NCBI GenBank assembly: GCA_947374505.1
Contig: CANCCE010000019.1
Span: 1-21,191 of the forward strand
Direction of reading: 5' to 3'
From: Comamonadaceae bacterium
GTDB taxonomy: Bacteria; Pseudomonadota; Gammaproteobacteria; Burkholderiales; Burkholderiaceae_C
DNA length: 21,191 nucleotides
Shown piece by piece: positions 13,390 through 20,859 of the stretch. Every line of letters starts with the position of its first letter. The first letter of the stretch is position 1. The notes beneath the pieces are model-generated. The model saw only the letters and a program-made list of their open reading frames with translations, was not told the origin of the DNA and ran no database searches. The translations under genes were made by a program, and so were the position numbers.

Positions 13390-14592
13390 ATGCGTTTTTC
13401 AAAAGTGATGAGCTTGCTGAGTTTGGCGAGCCTATTGACCATTGCGGCGACCAAGCCGGCCATGGCAGCAGACGATGTCATCCGTATCGGGGCACCTCTT
13501 GCCCTGACGGGTGCTTTAGCCGACGAGGGTAAGAAGCAACAAGTGGCTTATGCCATGTGGCTTAAACGTGTGAATGCTGCCGGAGGTATCAACGTCGGCG
13601 GGAAGAAAATGAAGGTCGAAATCATTGCTGTCGATTACCAGACAGATGAAAAACGCGCACAGCAAATTGCTGAAAAACTTATCACGCAGGACAAGGTTGA
13701 CTTTCTCACTGCTCCTTTCGGCTCGGGCCATACCAAAGTTGTTGCCGGTGTCGCTGAGCGTTATGGCGTTCCCGTGATGGCTTCCGTTGCTTCCAGCGAA
13801 ACCGTTTTCAATCAAGGCTACAAGTATTTATTTGGAACCCTGTCACCCAACGGCGGCATCACCGAGAACATGGCCAAGATGTTCGTGAAAGTTATGCCCA
13901 ATGTGAAGAAAATCGCAATCCTTGGGCGTGAGGATGTGTTCCCTAAGTCGATGGCCAACGAGATGAAGGCTTCAGCTGAGCGAGCAGGATTACAGGTTGT
14001 CTACAACGAAACATACCCAGTGGGCATGCTGGACCATGCAACAGCGCTGTCGAAAATTAAAGCCAGTTCGCCAGACTGGATTTATATATCTGGATACACA
14101 CAAGACTTGGTGCTCGCCCGCAAGCAAATGGCTGATTTGAAAATCACGGCCCCAATCATCACCATGATCACAGGTCCTGCATATCAAGAGTTCATCACGG
14201 CACTGGGTCCCGTGGCCGATGGCGTCACAAGTGCCTCATGGTGGCACCACTCTGCGCTTTACAAGAGCGACGACGTCTTTGGTTCCACCCAGGAGTTCTA
14301 CAAAGAATTTCTGACTCAAAACAAAGGGGATCCCGATTACGTGAATGCTTCTGCAGCAGCGGCCCTGATCACCTTACAAAAAGCCATTGAAAAAGCCGGC
14401 TCGATCGACAAGACTAAGGTGCGGGATGCTTTAGCAGCCACTGACATCATGACGTTTTATGGCCCTATCAAATTTGGCCCTAATGGTATGAATCAAGGGC
14501 GCGAGCTGCCCATCGTTCAGGTGCAAAAAGGCAAAGTGGTGCCGCTGTTTCCCGATGTGATCAAGCAAGGCACTCTTCAGGCCATCAAATAA
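13390..14592 (+). CDS. ABC transporter substrate-binding protein (LivK/Peripla_BP_6 type)
   Basis: A 400-residue periplasmic binding protein. Residues 1-26 are a Sec signal peptide (basic MRFSK, hydrophobic core, cleavage after AMA). The mature part follows the type-I fold of leucine/amide/urea-binding proteins: IRIGAPLALTGALADEGKKQ, VDYQTDEKRAQQIAEKLI, FGSGHTKVVAGVAERYGVPVMAS, with a C-terminal FYGPIKFGPNGMN. It captures the substrate for the LivHMGF-like membrane complex encoded directly after. The strong AAAGGAG at 13377-13383 supports this start and suggests high expression, normal for binding proteins. The ligand cannot be read from sequence. In this operon it is probably the same nitrogen-rich compound, or an intermediate, handled by the hydroxylase and amidohydrolase. 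Confidence 0.93.
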   Translation: MRFSKVMSLLSLASLLTIAATKPAMAADDVIRIGAPLALTGALADEGKKQQVAYAMWLKRVNAAGGINVGGKKMKVEIIAVDYQTDEKRAQQIAEKLITQDKVDFLTAPFGSGHTKVVAGVAERYGVPVMASVASSETVFNQGYKYLFGTLSPNGGITENMAKMFVKVMPNVKKIAILGREDVFPKSMANEMKASAERAGLQVVYNETYPVGMLDHATALSKIKASSPDWIYISGYTQDLVLARKQMADLKITAPIITMITGPAYQEFITALGPVADGVTSASWWHHSALYKSDDVFGSTQEFYKEFLTQNKGDPDYVNASAAAALITLQKAIEKAGSIDKTKVRDALAATDIMTFYGPIKFGPNGMNQGRELPIVQVQKGKVVPLFPDVIKQGTLQAIK

Positions 14593-14604
14593 TCGAGGTC
14601 TGAA

Positions 14605-15468
14605 ATGCAAGCTTACATACAGGTCCTAACGAACGGATTGATGCTGGGCGCGCTTTACGCGTGCATAGCGGTTGGATTCTCGTTGGTGTGGGGCGTTCTC
14701 AACATCATCAACATGATGCACGGCTCGTTGATCATTCTTGGTGGCTACCTCACTTATTTTGGGTGGTTCCATTTGAAGATCAATCCGCTGATCATGTTGT
14801 TGATCGTTCCGCCCTTATTGTTTTTATTCGGTTATGTCCTTCAATATGTGATGATCAACCGAGTGATTGCAAGACCTGTGCTTGCTACTCTCACGTTAAC
14901 GTTCGGTTTGGACATGATTTTGTACAACTTCATGAACGTTGTGTTTGAAGCAACGCCGCGGCGCATCACGATGGACTTCGGCAGTTTTTCGTTTTACGAC
15001 GTGGTGCTGCCAGGTGACAGATTGCTGGCCATGCTGCTAGCTTTTGCACTGACTGGCATTCTTTACTGGGTCATGCGGTCATCGCGGACAGGAAGAGCAA
15101 TTGTGGCCGTGCGCATGGACAAAGATGCTGCAGCCTTAATGGGCATTCCCATCAACCGCGTGTATGCCATCACCTTTGCTATCAGTTCAATGATGGCGGG
15201 TATTTGCGGGGTTCTTATGGCGGTGACCTTTCCCGTGACGACCAATATTTCCGGTCTCTTGCTTGGTAAAGCATTCGCAGTGTGCGTCATTGGCGGGCTT
15301 GGCAGCGTTCCGGGTGCGCTTGTCGGTGGCTTGGCGCTGGGCCTGATCGAGAGTTTTTCGGGTAACTGGTGGGGGCCACAAAATGCGGTGCTGACCGGCT
15401 CGGTTTTGATGATTATTTTGCTGATGACGCGGCCTACCGGTCTGTTGGGTAAGGCAGGTTACGAATGA
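14605..15468 (+). CDS. ABC transporter permease, LivH type
   Basis: A 287-residue inner-membrane permease of the branched-chain amino acid/urea/amide family. About eight hydrophobic segments are visible. Family marks are GLMLGALYACIAVGFSLVWGVLNIINMMHG near the N-terminus, ALMGIPINRVYAITFAISSMMAGICGVL, and GKAFAVCVIGGLGSVPGALVGGL, which contains the loop that contacts the ATPases. GAGG lies a few bases upstream of the ATG. It begins 12 bases after the binding-protein gene, and its stop overlaps the LivM start (ATGA). It forms the transmembrane channel together with LivM. Confidence 0.95.
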   Translation: MQAYIQVLTNGLMLGALYACIAVGFSLVWGVLNIINMMHGSLIILGGYLTYFGWFHLKINPLIMLLIVPPLLFLFGYVLQYVMINRVIARPVLATLTLTFGLDMILYNFMNVVFEATPRRITMDFGSFSFYDVVLPGDRLLAMLLAFALTGILYWVMRSSRTGRAIVAVRMDKDAAALMGIPINRVYAITFAISSMMAGICGVLMAVTFPVTTNISGLLLGKAFAVCVIGGLGSVPGALVGGLALGLIESFSGNWWGPQNAVLTGSVLMIILLMTRPTGLLGKAGYE

Positions 15469-16430
15469 ACTCTTTACGATACGGTCTGCTGTGGTTTATT
15501 CCACTGGCGATTTTGCTGGCGCTGGCCCCCTTCATTTCAAACAATTACATCGTTCAGCAAGCCACCTTTGTGTGTATGTATGCAGCGCTAGCGCTGTCAT
15601 GGAACTTCATTGGTGGGTACACCGGATACCCTTCTTTTTCTACGTCTGCCTTTGTGGGCTTCGGTGCCTATGCTGGGGCGTTGTTACAAAACGCAGGTAT
15701 GCCAATGGTGCTGGCTTGGGTTTTGGCAACGATCTTCACGGGCATCTTTGCTGCGTGTCTTGGTTTTGCGATTCTTCGCATGAAAGGACACTACTTCGCT
15801 ATCGGCTCCATCTCTATTGTTGAAATCGTGCGCTTGGTTGCTTCATCCTGGTCCAGTCTGACGGGCGGAGGTGAAGGACTCAACTTGCCGATATTCCGTG
15901 GTGGCCCTGACTATGCAGGCATGGTGTTTCTCTATTCATTTTTGGCGTTGATGCTACTGGCTGTTATCACAACAGTCATCGTAGATAGGAGCCGTTTAGG
16001 CTTTGGTCTTCGCTGCATAGAACAAAACGAAGATGCAGCTGACATGGTGGGCGTGAATGTCAATGCATCCAAAATTTCTGCGTTCGTGTTGTCGGCTATC
16101 TTTTGCGGAACGGCCGGCGCTATATCGGCATCTTGGGTGTCTTACATATCGCCGCCCGATGCGTTTTCAATAGTGATGACCTTGAAGGTGCCCGTCATGG
16201 CCATGCTCGGTGGGGCTGGAACCATCTTCGGTCCGGTCTTAGGCGCGCTGGTGTTCGTTGCCATTGAGCAAGGTGTCTTGTCCAGATTTCTCGATTACAA
16301 CCAAGCCATCCTTGGTTTGATTATTGTTTTCCTGATTTTTTTCCTGCCAGGTGGTTTATTGCGCATCAGCTTGTTTCAAAGACTTAAGCAACGCATGACC
16401 AAACACACGACTCCTAAGGTGAATCCATGA
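15465..16430 (+). CDS. ABC transporter permease, LivM type
   Basis: A 321-residue second permease of the importer. The N-terminal segments (IPLAILLALAPFISNNYIVQQ, ALALSWNFIGGYTGYPSFSTSAFVGFGAYAGA) and the conserved GIFAACLGFAILRMKGHYFAI are characteristic of LivM. AVFCG-type and GGAGTIFGPVLGALVFVAIE segments near the C-terminus form the ATPase-contact loop. It ends with a basic cytoplasmic tail. It overlaps both LivH and LivG by 4 bases, so the subunits are likely translated together. Length is usual for the family. Confidence 0.95.
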   Translation: MNSLRYGLLWFIPLAILLALAPFISNNYIVQQATFVCMYAALALSWNFIGGYTGYPSFSTSAFVGFGAYAGALLQNAGMPMVLAWVLATIFTGIFAACLGFAILRMKGHYFAIGSISIVEIVRLVASSWSSLTGGGEGLNLPIFRGGPDYAGMVFLYSFLALMLLAVITTVIVDRSRLGFGLRCIEQNEDAADMVGVNVNASKISAFVLSAIFCGTAGAISASWVSYISPPDAFSIVMTLKVPVMAMLGGAGTIFGPVLGALVFVAIEQGVLSRFLDYNQAILGLIIVFLIFFLPGGLLRISLFQRLKQRMTKHTTPKVNP

Positions 16431-17203
16431 GCACACCTTTATTACAGGTTGATCAACTGAGCAAAAATTTCGGTGGTGTAGCGGCTGTAAGTCAAGTTAC
16501 TTTCAGCCTCGAAGCTGGACAGATCGTCGGTTTGATCGGCCCGAATGGGGCGGGTAAAACAACGCTTGTTAATTTGATGACAGGCGTACTTCGGCCAAGC
16601 GGCGGTACCGTACGCTTCAATGGTGAGGATGTCACGGCACAGCGTCCCTTTCAGGCATCTCGACGCGGCTTGGCCCGAACCTTTCAGATCGTTCAGCCCT
16701 TTCCACAAATGACAGTGCTTGAAAATGTCATTGCAGGTGCTTTGTTTGCGGGTCCTGCTAAAAGTAGATTGGACGCGGCAGAGCAGGCCATGGATTGTCT
16801 GGAGTTCGTAGGCTTGGCTGACCTTGCGCATCGCAGTGCTATGTCCTTAACCTTGCCCTCTCGCAAAAGACTCGAGCTCGCCAAGTCCTTGGCCATGCAG
16901 CCCAAGGTATTGCTATTAGACGAAGTCAACGCGGGACTGAACAGCGCCGAAATCGTTGATGCCATTGAGTTGATCAGAAAAATTGCAGCGCGTGGTATCA
17001 CCATCATGCTCATTGAGCACTTGATGAAAGTAGTCTTTTCTTTGTGTGATCGATTGTTGGTTCTTCATCACGGTGAGCTCATTGCTCAGGGAGATCCGCA
17101 GTCAGTTGCCAGCGATCCAAAGGTGATTGAAGCCTATCTTGGCAGCAAATTCGCAGCAAAGATGGCCGATCAAAAAAACCAGCCTGAGGTCAGCCATGTC
17201 TGA
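16427..17203 (+). CDS. ABC transporter ATP-binding protein, LivG type
   Basis: A 258-residue cytoplasmic ATPase. Walker A is GPNGAGKT at residues 38-45, and a Q-loop lies near FQIVQPFPQMTVLENVI. Walker B is VLLLDEVNAGLN, and the switch His is in IMLIEHLM. The LSGGQ signature is replaced by LTLPSRKRLELAKSLA; this degenerate form recurs in a subset of LivG-like proteins, so it need not mean loss of function. It pairs with the LivF-like ATPase encoded next, which has a normal signature. Its last 8 bases overlap the LivF start. Confidence 0.94.
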   Translation: MSTPLLQVDQLSKNFGGVAAVSQVTFSLEAGQIVGLIGPNGAGKTTLVNLMTGVLRPSGGTVRFNGEDVTAQRPFQASRRGLARTFQIVQPFPQMTVLENVIAGALFAGPAKSRLDAAEQAMDCLEFVGLADLAHRSAMSLTLPSRKRLELAKSLAMQPKVLLLDEVNAGLNSAEIVDAIELIRKIAARGITIMLIEHLMKVVFSLCDRLLVLHHGELIAQGDPQSVASDPKVIEAYLGSKFAAKMADQKNQPEVSHV

Positions 17204-17915
17204 AATACTTTTAGAGGTCAAGGGTTGTACCGCAGGCTATGGCGATGTCCAGGTACTTTGGGGAATTGATCTACAAGTTCTCAAAGGTGAAATTACCTGT
17301 ATTGTCGGCTCCAACGGCGCTGGCAAATCCACGTTATTGCGCACTTTGTCCGGGTTGGTAAAAATCCGTTCAGGGTCAGTCACTTTTGCGGGTAGGGATC
17401 TGACAGGTGCAATGCCTGCAGAGGTTTTATCGGCGGGGATTGCGCACGTACCCGAAGGCCGGCGTTTGTTCAAGGGTTTGTCAGTTCGTGATAATTTGCT
17501 TTTGGGTGCCTATCACCGCAAGGCGGGCCGAGCCGACATCGAGCATGACCTTGAGCAAATCTATCACTTCTTCCCGATACTCAAGAAGAAACGCAACCAG
17601 GACGCCACCACCATGTCTGGTGGTGAGCAGCAGATGTGCGCCATTGGTCGCGGCATCATGTCGCGGCCCTCTTTGTTGATGATTGACGAGTTGTCTTTGG
17701 GCTTGGCGCCTCTTGCCGTGGAAAGCTTGTGCTCGGCCTTGCAGAGTGTGAACCAGACCGGCTTGTCAATTTTGCTGATTGAGCAAGACGTGTTCACAGC
17801 TTTTGATCTGGCCAAGAATGCTTTTGTCGTCGAGTCGGGCAAGGTCAGCATATCTGGCCCCTGTGAGCTGCTTGCTACAAACCCTCAGGTCAGACAAGCC
17901 TACATGGGCATCTAA
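17196..17915 (+). CDS. ABC transporter ATP-binding protein, LivF type
   Basis: A 239-residue ATPase. I start it at ATG 17196 (MSEILLEVKGCTAGYGDVQVL), which fits the family; a longer in-frame start at 17127 would lie deep inside the LivG gene. Walker A is GSNGAGKS at residues 38-45, followed by AHVPEGRRLFKGLSVRDNLLLGAY. The signature is MSGGEQQMCAIGRGI, Walker B is SLLMIDELSLGLAP, and the switch His position is occupied by Gln in LLIEQD, normal for LivF. It completes the five-component importer. The stop is 12 bases before the DUF1116 gene. Confidence 0.94.
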   Translation: MSEILLEVKGCTAGYGDVQVLWGIDLQVLKGEITCIVGSNGAGKSTLLRTLSGLVKIRSGSVTFAGRDLTGAMPAEVLSAGIAHVPEGRRLFKGLSVRDNLLLGAYHRKAGRADIEHDLEQIYHFFPILKKKRNQDATTMSGGEQQMCAIGRGIMSRPSLLMIDELSLGLAPLAVESLCSALQSVNQTGLSILLIEQDVFTAFDLAKNAFVVESGKVSISGPCELLATNPQVRQAYMGI

Positions 17916-17927
17916 GTACGTCATCCC

Positions 17928-19148
17928 ATGAATCCAATCGAACAATCTGACGAGCTGCAGCAACAAGCCAACCAAAGCGCACTGGGGCGCATGTTTGCTG
18001 TTCGCCCCGCTTGGCGCAATATCGTTAGCGCTGGTGCCGCTTTGAATTTGGAGAAGTACACCGTATTGCATGCTGGGCCACCCATGCTTGACAAGTGCAA
18101 CCCGCCAAAGCCAATTCGTTCATCCATTGTGTTGACTTGCCTTTACGAAGGCTGGGCTAGCACTGAGGCACAGGCTGAGGCGTTAATTCAAAACGGTGAG
18201 CTTCAGCTTTTCCCAGCTCAGGACTTTGCTTGTGTGATTCCTCTGGCGGGTGTGATCGGACCCCAATCATCGCTTGTAGAAGTCGTCGATACTTCGGGAG
18301 CAGTTGCGCCGATTTGGTCTTTACTCTCCAGTGGACCACCACCGGACATCAGGTTTGGCACACGTGATCCTGACTGTCTTACCAGCATGCGTTATCGGGA
18401 TGGACCCTTAAAAACTTTCTTGCTGGGCGTATTGAATCAACCTATTGATTTGGTCCCTTTGGCCATTCAAGGTTTGATGGGTGGTGATGAATTGCATTTA
18501 CGCACGCAAGCCGCTACAGCGGCATTAAGGGTTGAGTTGCTGAAAAGGGCGAAGTTGCAAGGCCTTGATCCGGCCGCTACCGAAGCCGTCTGCAACATGC
18601 TTCTTACTTCGCCAGGATTTTTCCTGACCTTGTGGATGGCCGCATGCCGACTTTATCTCTCTGCGTGTGAAGGGATTAACCACTGCAGCCTAGTTACCCG
18701 TATGGGCGCTAATGGGGAATCGGTTGGTTTATCGCTGGGTAAGCAACCAGACGTGTGGGTGACAGCACCTGCAAAACCCCCTTTGGGGGCTCTTGCACCT
18801 CATCAGTCAGACATCACACCATTCGGCGTTGTGGGTGACAGCACAGTGGTCGATGTGATGGGCTTTGGCGGTCAATTGGTGGGTAGCTCGCCTGATATCT
18901 TGGCCATGCTGTTGCCCTATTTGCCGCCGAATTACGAGAGCATCAGCGGTGAGATCATGATGGCTCCTCATCCTGCGTTCGCCGAGTTTGGCAAGGTCCA
19001 CTCTGGCCTTGATGCGAGGCGAGTTAAGGTGACGGCAATGACGCCCTTGGTGAACATTGTGATACTCGCTGCTAACGGAGTTAATGGTCTTATAGGGCGC
19101 GGAAGCTACTCTCCCCCTAAAGAACTGTTTGGTAAAGCTGCTGTTTGA
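17928..19148 (+). CDS. DUF1116 family protein (YlbE/AllG-like)
   Basis: A 406-residue cytoplasmic protein that I recognise as DUF1116. Shared features with E. coli YlbE/AllG are LHAGPPM near residue 46, LYEGWASTEAQAEALIQNGE, the LMGGDELHLRTQAATAAL block, VVDVMGFGGQL, and the C-terminal LDARRVKVTAMTPLVNI. AllG is reported as one subunit of the oxamate carbamoyltransferase complex with FdrA and AllH, which converts oxalurate to oxamate and carbamoyl phosphate. Here neither FdrA nor AllH is encoded nearby, so the protein either acts alone, uses partners elsewhere, or has another role. It closes the catabolic operon. There is no Shine-Dalgarno sequence; translation may be coupled to LivF, whose stop is 12 bases upstream. 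No clear terminator follows. Confidence 0.85.
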   Translation: MNPIEQSDELQQQANQSALGRMFAVRPAWRNIVSAGAALNLEKYTVLHAGPPMLDKCNPPKPIRSSIVLTCLYEGWASTEAQAEALIQNGELQLFPAQDFACVIPLAGVIGPQSSLVEVVDTSGAVAPIWSLLSSGPPPDIRFGTRDPDCLTSMRYRDGPLKTFLLGVLNQPIDLVPLAIQGLMGGDELHLRTQAATAALRVELLKRAKLQGLDPAATEAVCNMLLTSPGFFLTLWMAACRLYLSACEGINHCSLVTRMGANGESVGLSLGKQPDVWVTAPAKPPLGALAPHQSDITPFGVVGDSTVVDVMGFGGQLVGSSPDILAMLLPYLPPNYESISGEIMMAPHPAFAEFGKVHSGLDARRVKVTAMTPLVNIVILAANGVNGLIGRGSYSPPKELFGKAAV

Positions 19149-19238
19149 GTATCGCTATGCAGTATTGATAGTGGATGCTTTCCCCGCTTCCCCTCCGTGC
19201 GGCCCCCAAACGCTGCTAAATCGTTGCTTCTCAGTTGT

Positions 19239-19661
19239 TTAAATCGTGACCGATCCCACTTTGAACCGCTTGGCATTTTTCGCCAGCACCGCATCCAGGG
19301 TCACCATGCCTTGCGCTTTGGCCTGCATGGCGCAAGCAAGGTGCAGGGCGTCACCTGCGCGCAGGCCGGCAGATGCATCGAGGGCCAAGACAGCCGCCTT
19401 GTGAAACGTCGTTGTCTCCACCGGCAGTAACTGCAGGTCATTGGCGCACACCCTTTCAAACTGCATCCAGGCGGTTTGGGCCTGTTTCTTAGTCAGCTGC
19501 CCGGTGCGCTGCTTGAGCCCCATGGCGCTGGCAAACTCGGTGACGCACCAAGCGGCGGATGCCAGCTCTTCTGTGCAATCGGCATACCACTTCACCACGT
19601 CAGCCGTCTTGGCCTCATGGGTGCACAAGGCCACCAGAACGCTTGTGTCGACGTAAAGCAT
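19239..19661 (-). CDS. vapC: VapC-type PIN-domain toxin ribonuclease
   Basis: A 140-residue PIN-domain protein, usual length for VapC. The acidic metal-binding residues are D5 (MLYVDTSVLV), E42 (CVTEFASA), D104 (LRAGDALHLACA) and D123 (VTLDAVLAKNAKRF). VapC toxins cleave RNA, often initiator tRNA or rRNA, when released from the antitoxin. Its ATG shares one base with the stop of the upstream antitoxin gene (TGATG), the classic coupled arrangement. The pair lies downstream of, and convergent with, the catabolic operon, and has no visible link to it. All key residues are intact, so it is probably active. Confidence 0.9.
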   Translation of the reverse strand: MLYVDTSVLVALCTHEAKTADVVKWYADCTEELASAAWCVTEFASAMGLKQRTGQLTKKQAQTAWMQFERVCANDLQLLPVETTTFHKAAVLALDASAGLRAGDALHLACAMQAKAQGMVTLDAVLAKNAKRFKVGSVTI

Positions 19662-19915
19662 CAGTAGCGGGCCTCTTTGCGCAGTTGCTGCATGACCGAC
19701 GTGCCCATGGGTAGCGCTTGGTTATCACGGGCGAGTTCCTGCGCAAACGCTTTGCGGTTCCACCGGGCTGGGCGTAGGTTCAGTGCGCCGTCAGCGCCCA
19801 GATGGGCTTCTAGACGGTCGCCCTCCTTGATGCCGATTTGACGCACATAGTCAGCGGGGATGCGTACGGCTAAGCTATTTCCCCATTTGGCAATTTGTAG
19901 GTTCACCATGGTCAT
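19661..19915 (-). CDS. vapB: VapB-type antitoxin (AbrB/MazE-like DNA-binding)
   Basis: An 84-residue antitoxin. The N-terminal half is the swapped-hairpin AbrB fold: LQIAKWGNSLAVRIPADYVRQIGIKEGDRLEAHL. The C-terminal half (ARWNRKAFAQELARDNQALP) would wrap the toxin. Such proteins neutralise VapC and repress their own promoter. Two in-frame starts lie 6 bases apart (19915 and 19909), and neither has a clear Shine-Dalgarno sequence. The upstream DNA at 19916-19940 has an imperfect ATAC-ATTAAA-GTAT dyad that could be the operator. It is directly followed by vapC. Confidence 0.9.
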   Translation of the reverse strand: MTMVNLQIAKWGNSLAVRIPADYVRQIGIKEGDRLEAHLGADGALNLRPARWNRKAFAQELARDNQALPMGTSVMQQLRKEARY

Positions 19916-19972
19916 CGTGGATATACATTAAAGTATCTTCATTTTAGAGGCTTATGACACGGTCCGCAATTT

Positions 19973-20056
19973 CTACTGCGCGGCTTTGGCGTCAAATGTC
20001 ACCCCGACCTGTTCCAAAATCCACGCCTCCATCTTTTTGTGGTGAACACGCAGCAT
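19973..20056 (-). pseudogene. Possible C-terminal gene remnant or very short gene
   Basis: Between the cupin gene and vapB a minus-strand frame reads MLRVHHKKMEAWILEQ then VGVTFDAKAAQ and a stop at 19975-19973. The same frame is open a few codons further upstream (HDTARPLD) until a TAA. The composition looks like a true protein C-terminus, unlike the rest of this gap. It has no start signal and matches no family I recognise. It may be the leftover 3' end of a deleted gene. Confidence 0.3.
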
Positions 20057-20089
20057 GTCCAGCGGTCGTGCCGTGTCATGCTTGCTTGT

Positions 20090-20767
20090 TTACGGGTTCG
20101 CAGGGCTCGCGAGGTGCCCCGTCTTCACCAAGATCAGGCAGCCTTCGCGGCTAAAGGGCTGGTGTTGACTGAGGTGAGGACTGCGCAGCCAACTGCCTTT
20201 CGGGTAACTTCCATGCTCGTCAGAAAAGACCCCCTCGACGACAAAAATCTCTTCGCCGCCATGGTGTCGGTGTGGATTGAAAAAAGTACCGGGTGCCCAG
20301 CGGACCATGGCGGTGTGCTGCGTTTCAAATGCCGACAAGGGCAGCACCGACAAACCGTTCACCATGCCGGGAAACCAAGTTGCTTGCCGGGTATCGACTC
20401 GCACAGGCTCAAGGTCCAGGGGGTCCATGTAGCGCAATTTCACGAAGAGGGTGCAACCCAGTTCAGAAAACGGCGAGTGGCTGGAACCCGGTGGATTTTT
20501 GATGTAAGTGCCTGGCCCGTAGTGACCGGTGTCGTCGCTGAAAATGCCTTCCAGCACCAAGATTTCTTCGCCCAATTCATGCTGATGGGCCTTGAATGTA
20601 GCGCCGGGCTCATAGCGCACGATGGAGGTGGCGCGGGCAACTTCACCGCCGTTTCGCTCCAACAGTTTGCGGTGCACTTGTGCCGACGGGGAGGGCTGCC
20701 AAGGCAGTTGCGTGCTGTCCACGACACAGCGTTGAGTCCAGTCGCTGTTCAGCGTCAATGTATGCAT
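20090..20767 (-). CDS. ChrR-like double-cupin protein
   Basis: A 225-residue protein with two tandem cupin domains. The first has H61-x-H63, E67/E68 and H97 (HQHELGEEILVLEGIFSD...SSHSPF). The second has H166-x-H168, E172 and H202 (HRHHGGEEIFVVEGVFSD...SQHQPF). This spacing matches the cupin part of ChrR anti-sigma factors, which bind zinc, but the N-terminal sigma-binding zinc domain of ChrR is absent and no ECF sigma gene is adjacent. It is therefore a stand-alone ChrR-like cupin, perhaps an enzyme or metal-dependent sensor. It is divergent from the methyltransferase gene across 92 bp. There is no evident Shine-Dalgarno sequence. Confidence 0.85.
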   Translation of the reverse strand: MHTLTLNSDWTQRCVVDSTQLPWQPSPSAQVHRKLLERNGGEVARATSIVRYEPGATFKAHQHELGEEILVLEGIFSDDTGHYGPGTYIKNPPGSSHSPFSELGCTLFVKLRYMDPLDLEPVRVDTRQATWFPGMVNGLSVLPLSAFETQHTAMVRWAPGTFFNPHRHHGGEEIFVVEGVFSDEHGSYPKGSWLRSPHLSQHQPFSREGCLILVKTGHLASPANP

Positions 20768-20859
20768 AGAGCCATTTCAAAATTGACCTCACTATTCCTC
20801 AAAAATGTAGACTCTGCAAATTCATTCGTGAATATCCTTTCCACACTACTTAGAACATC

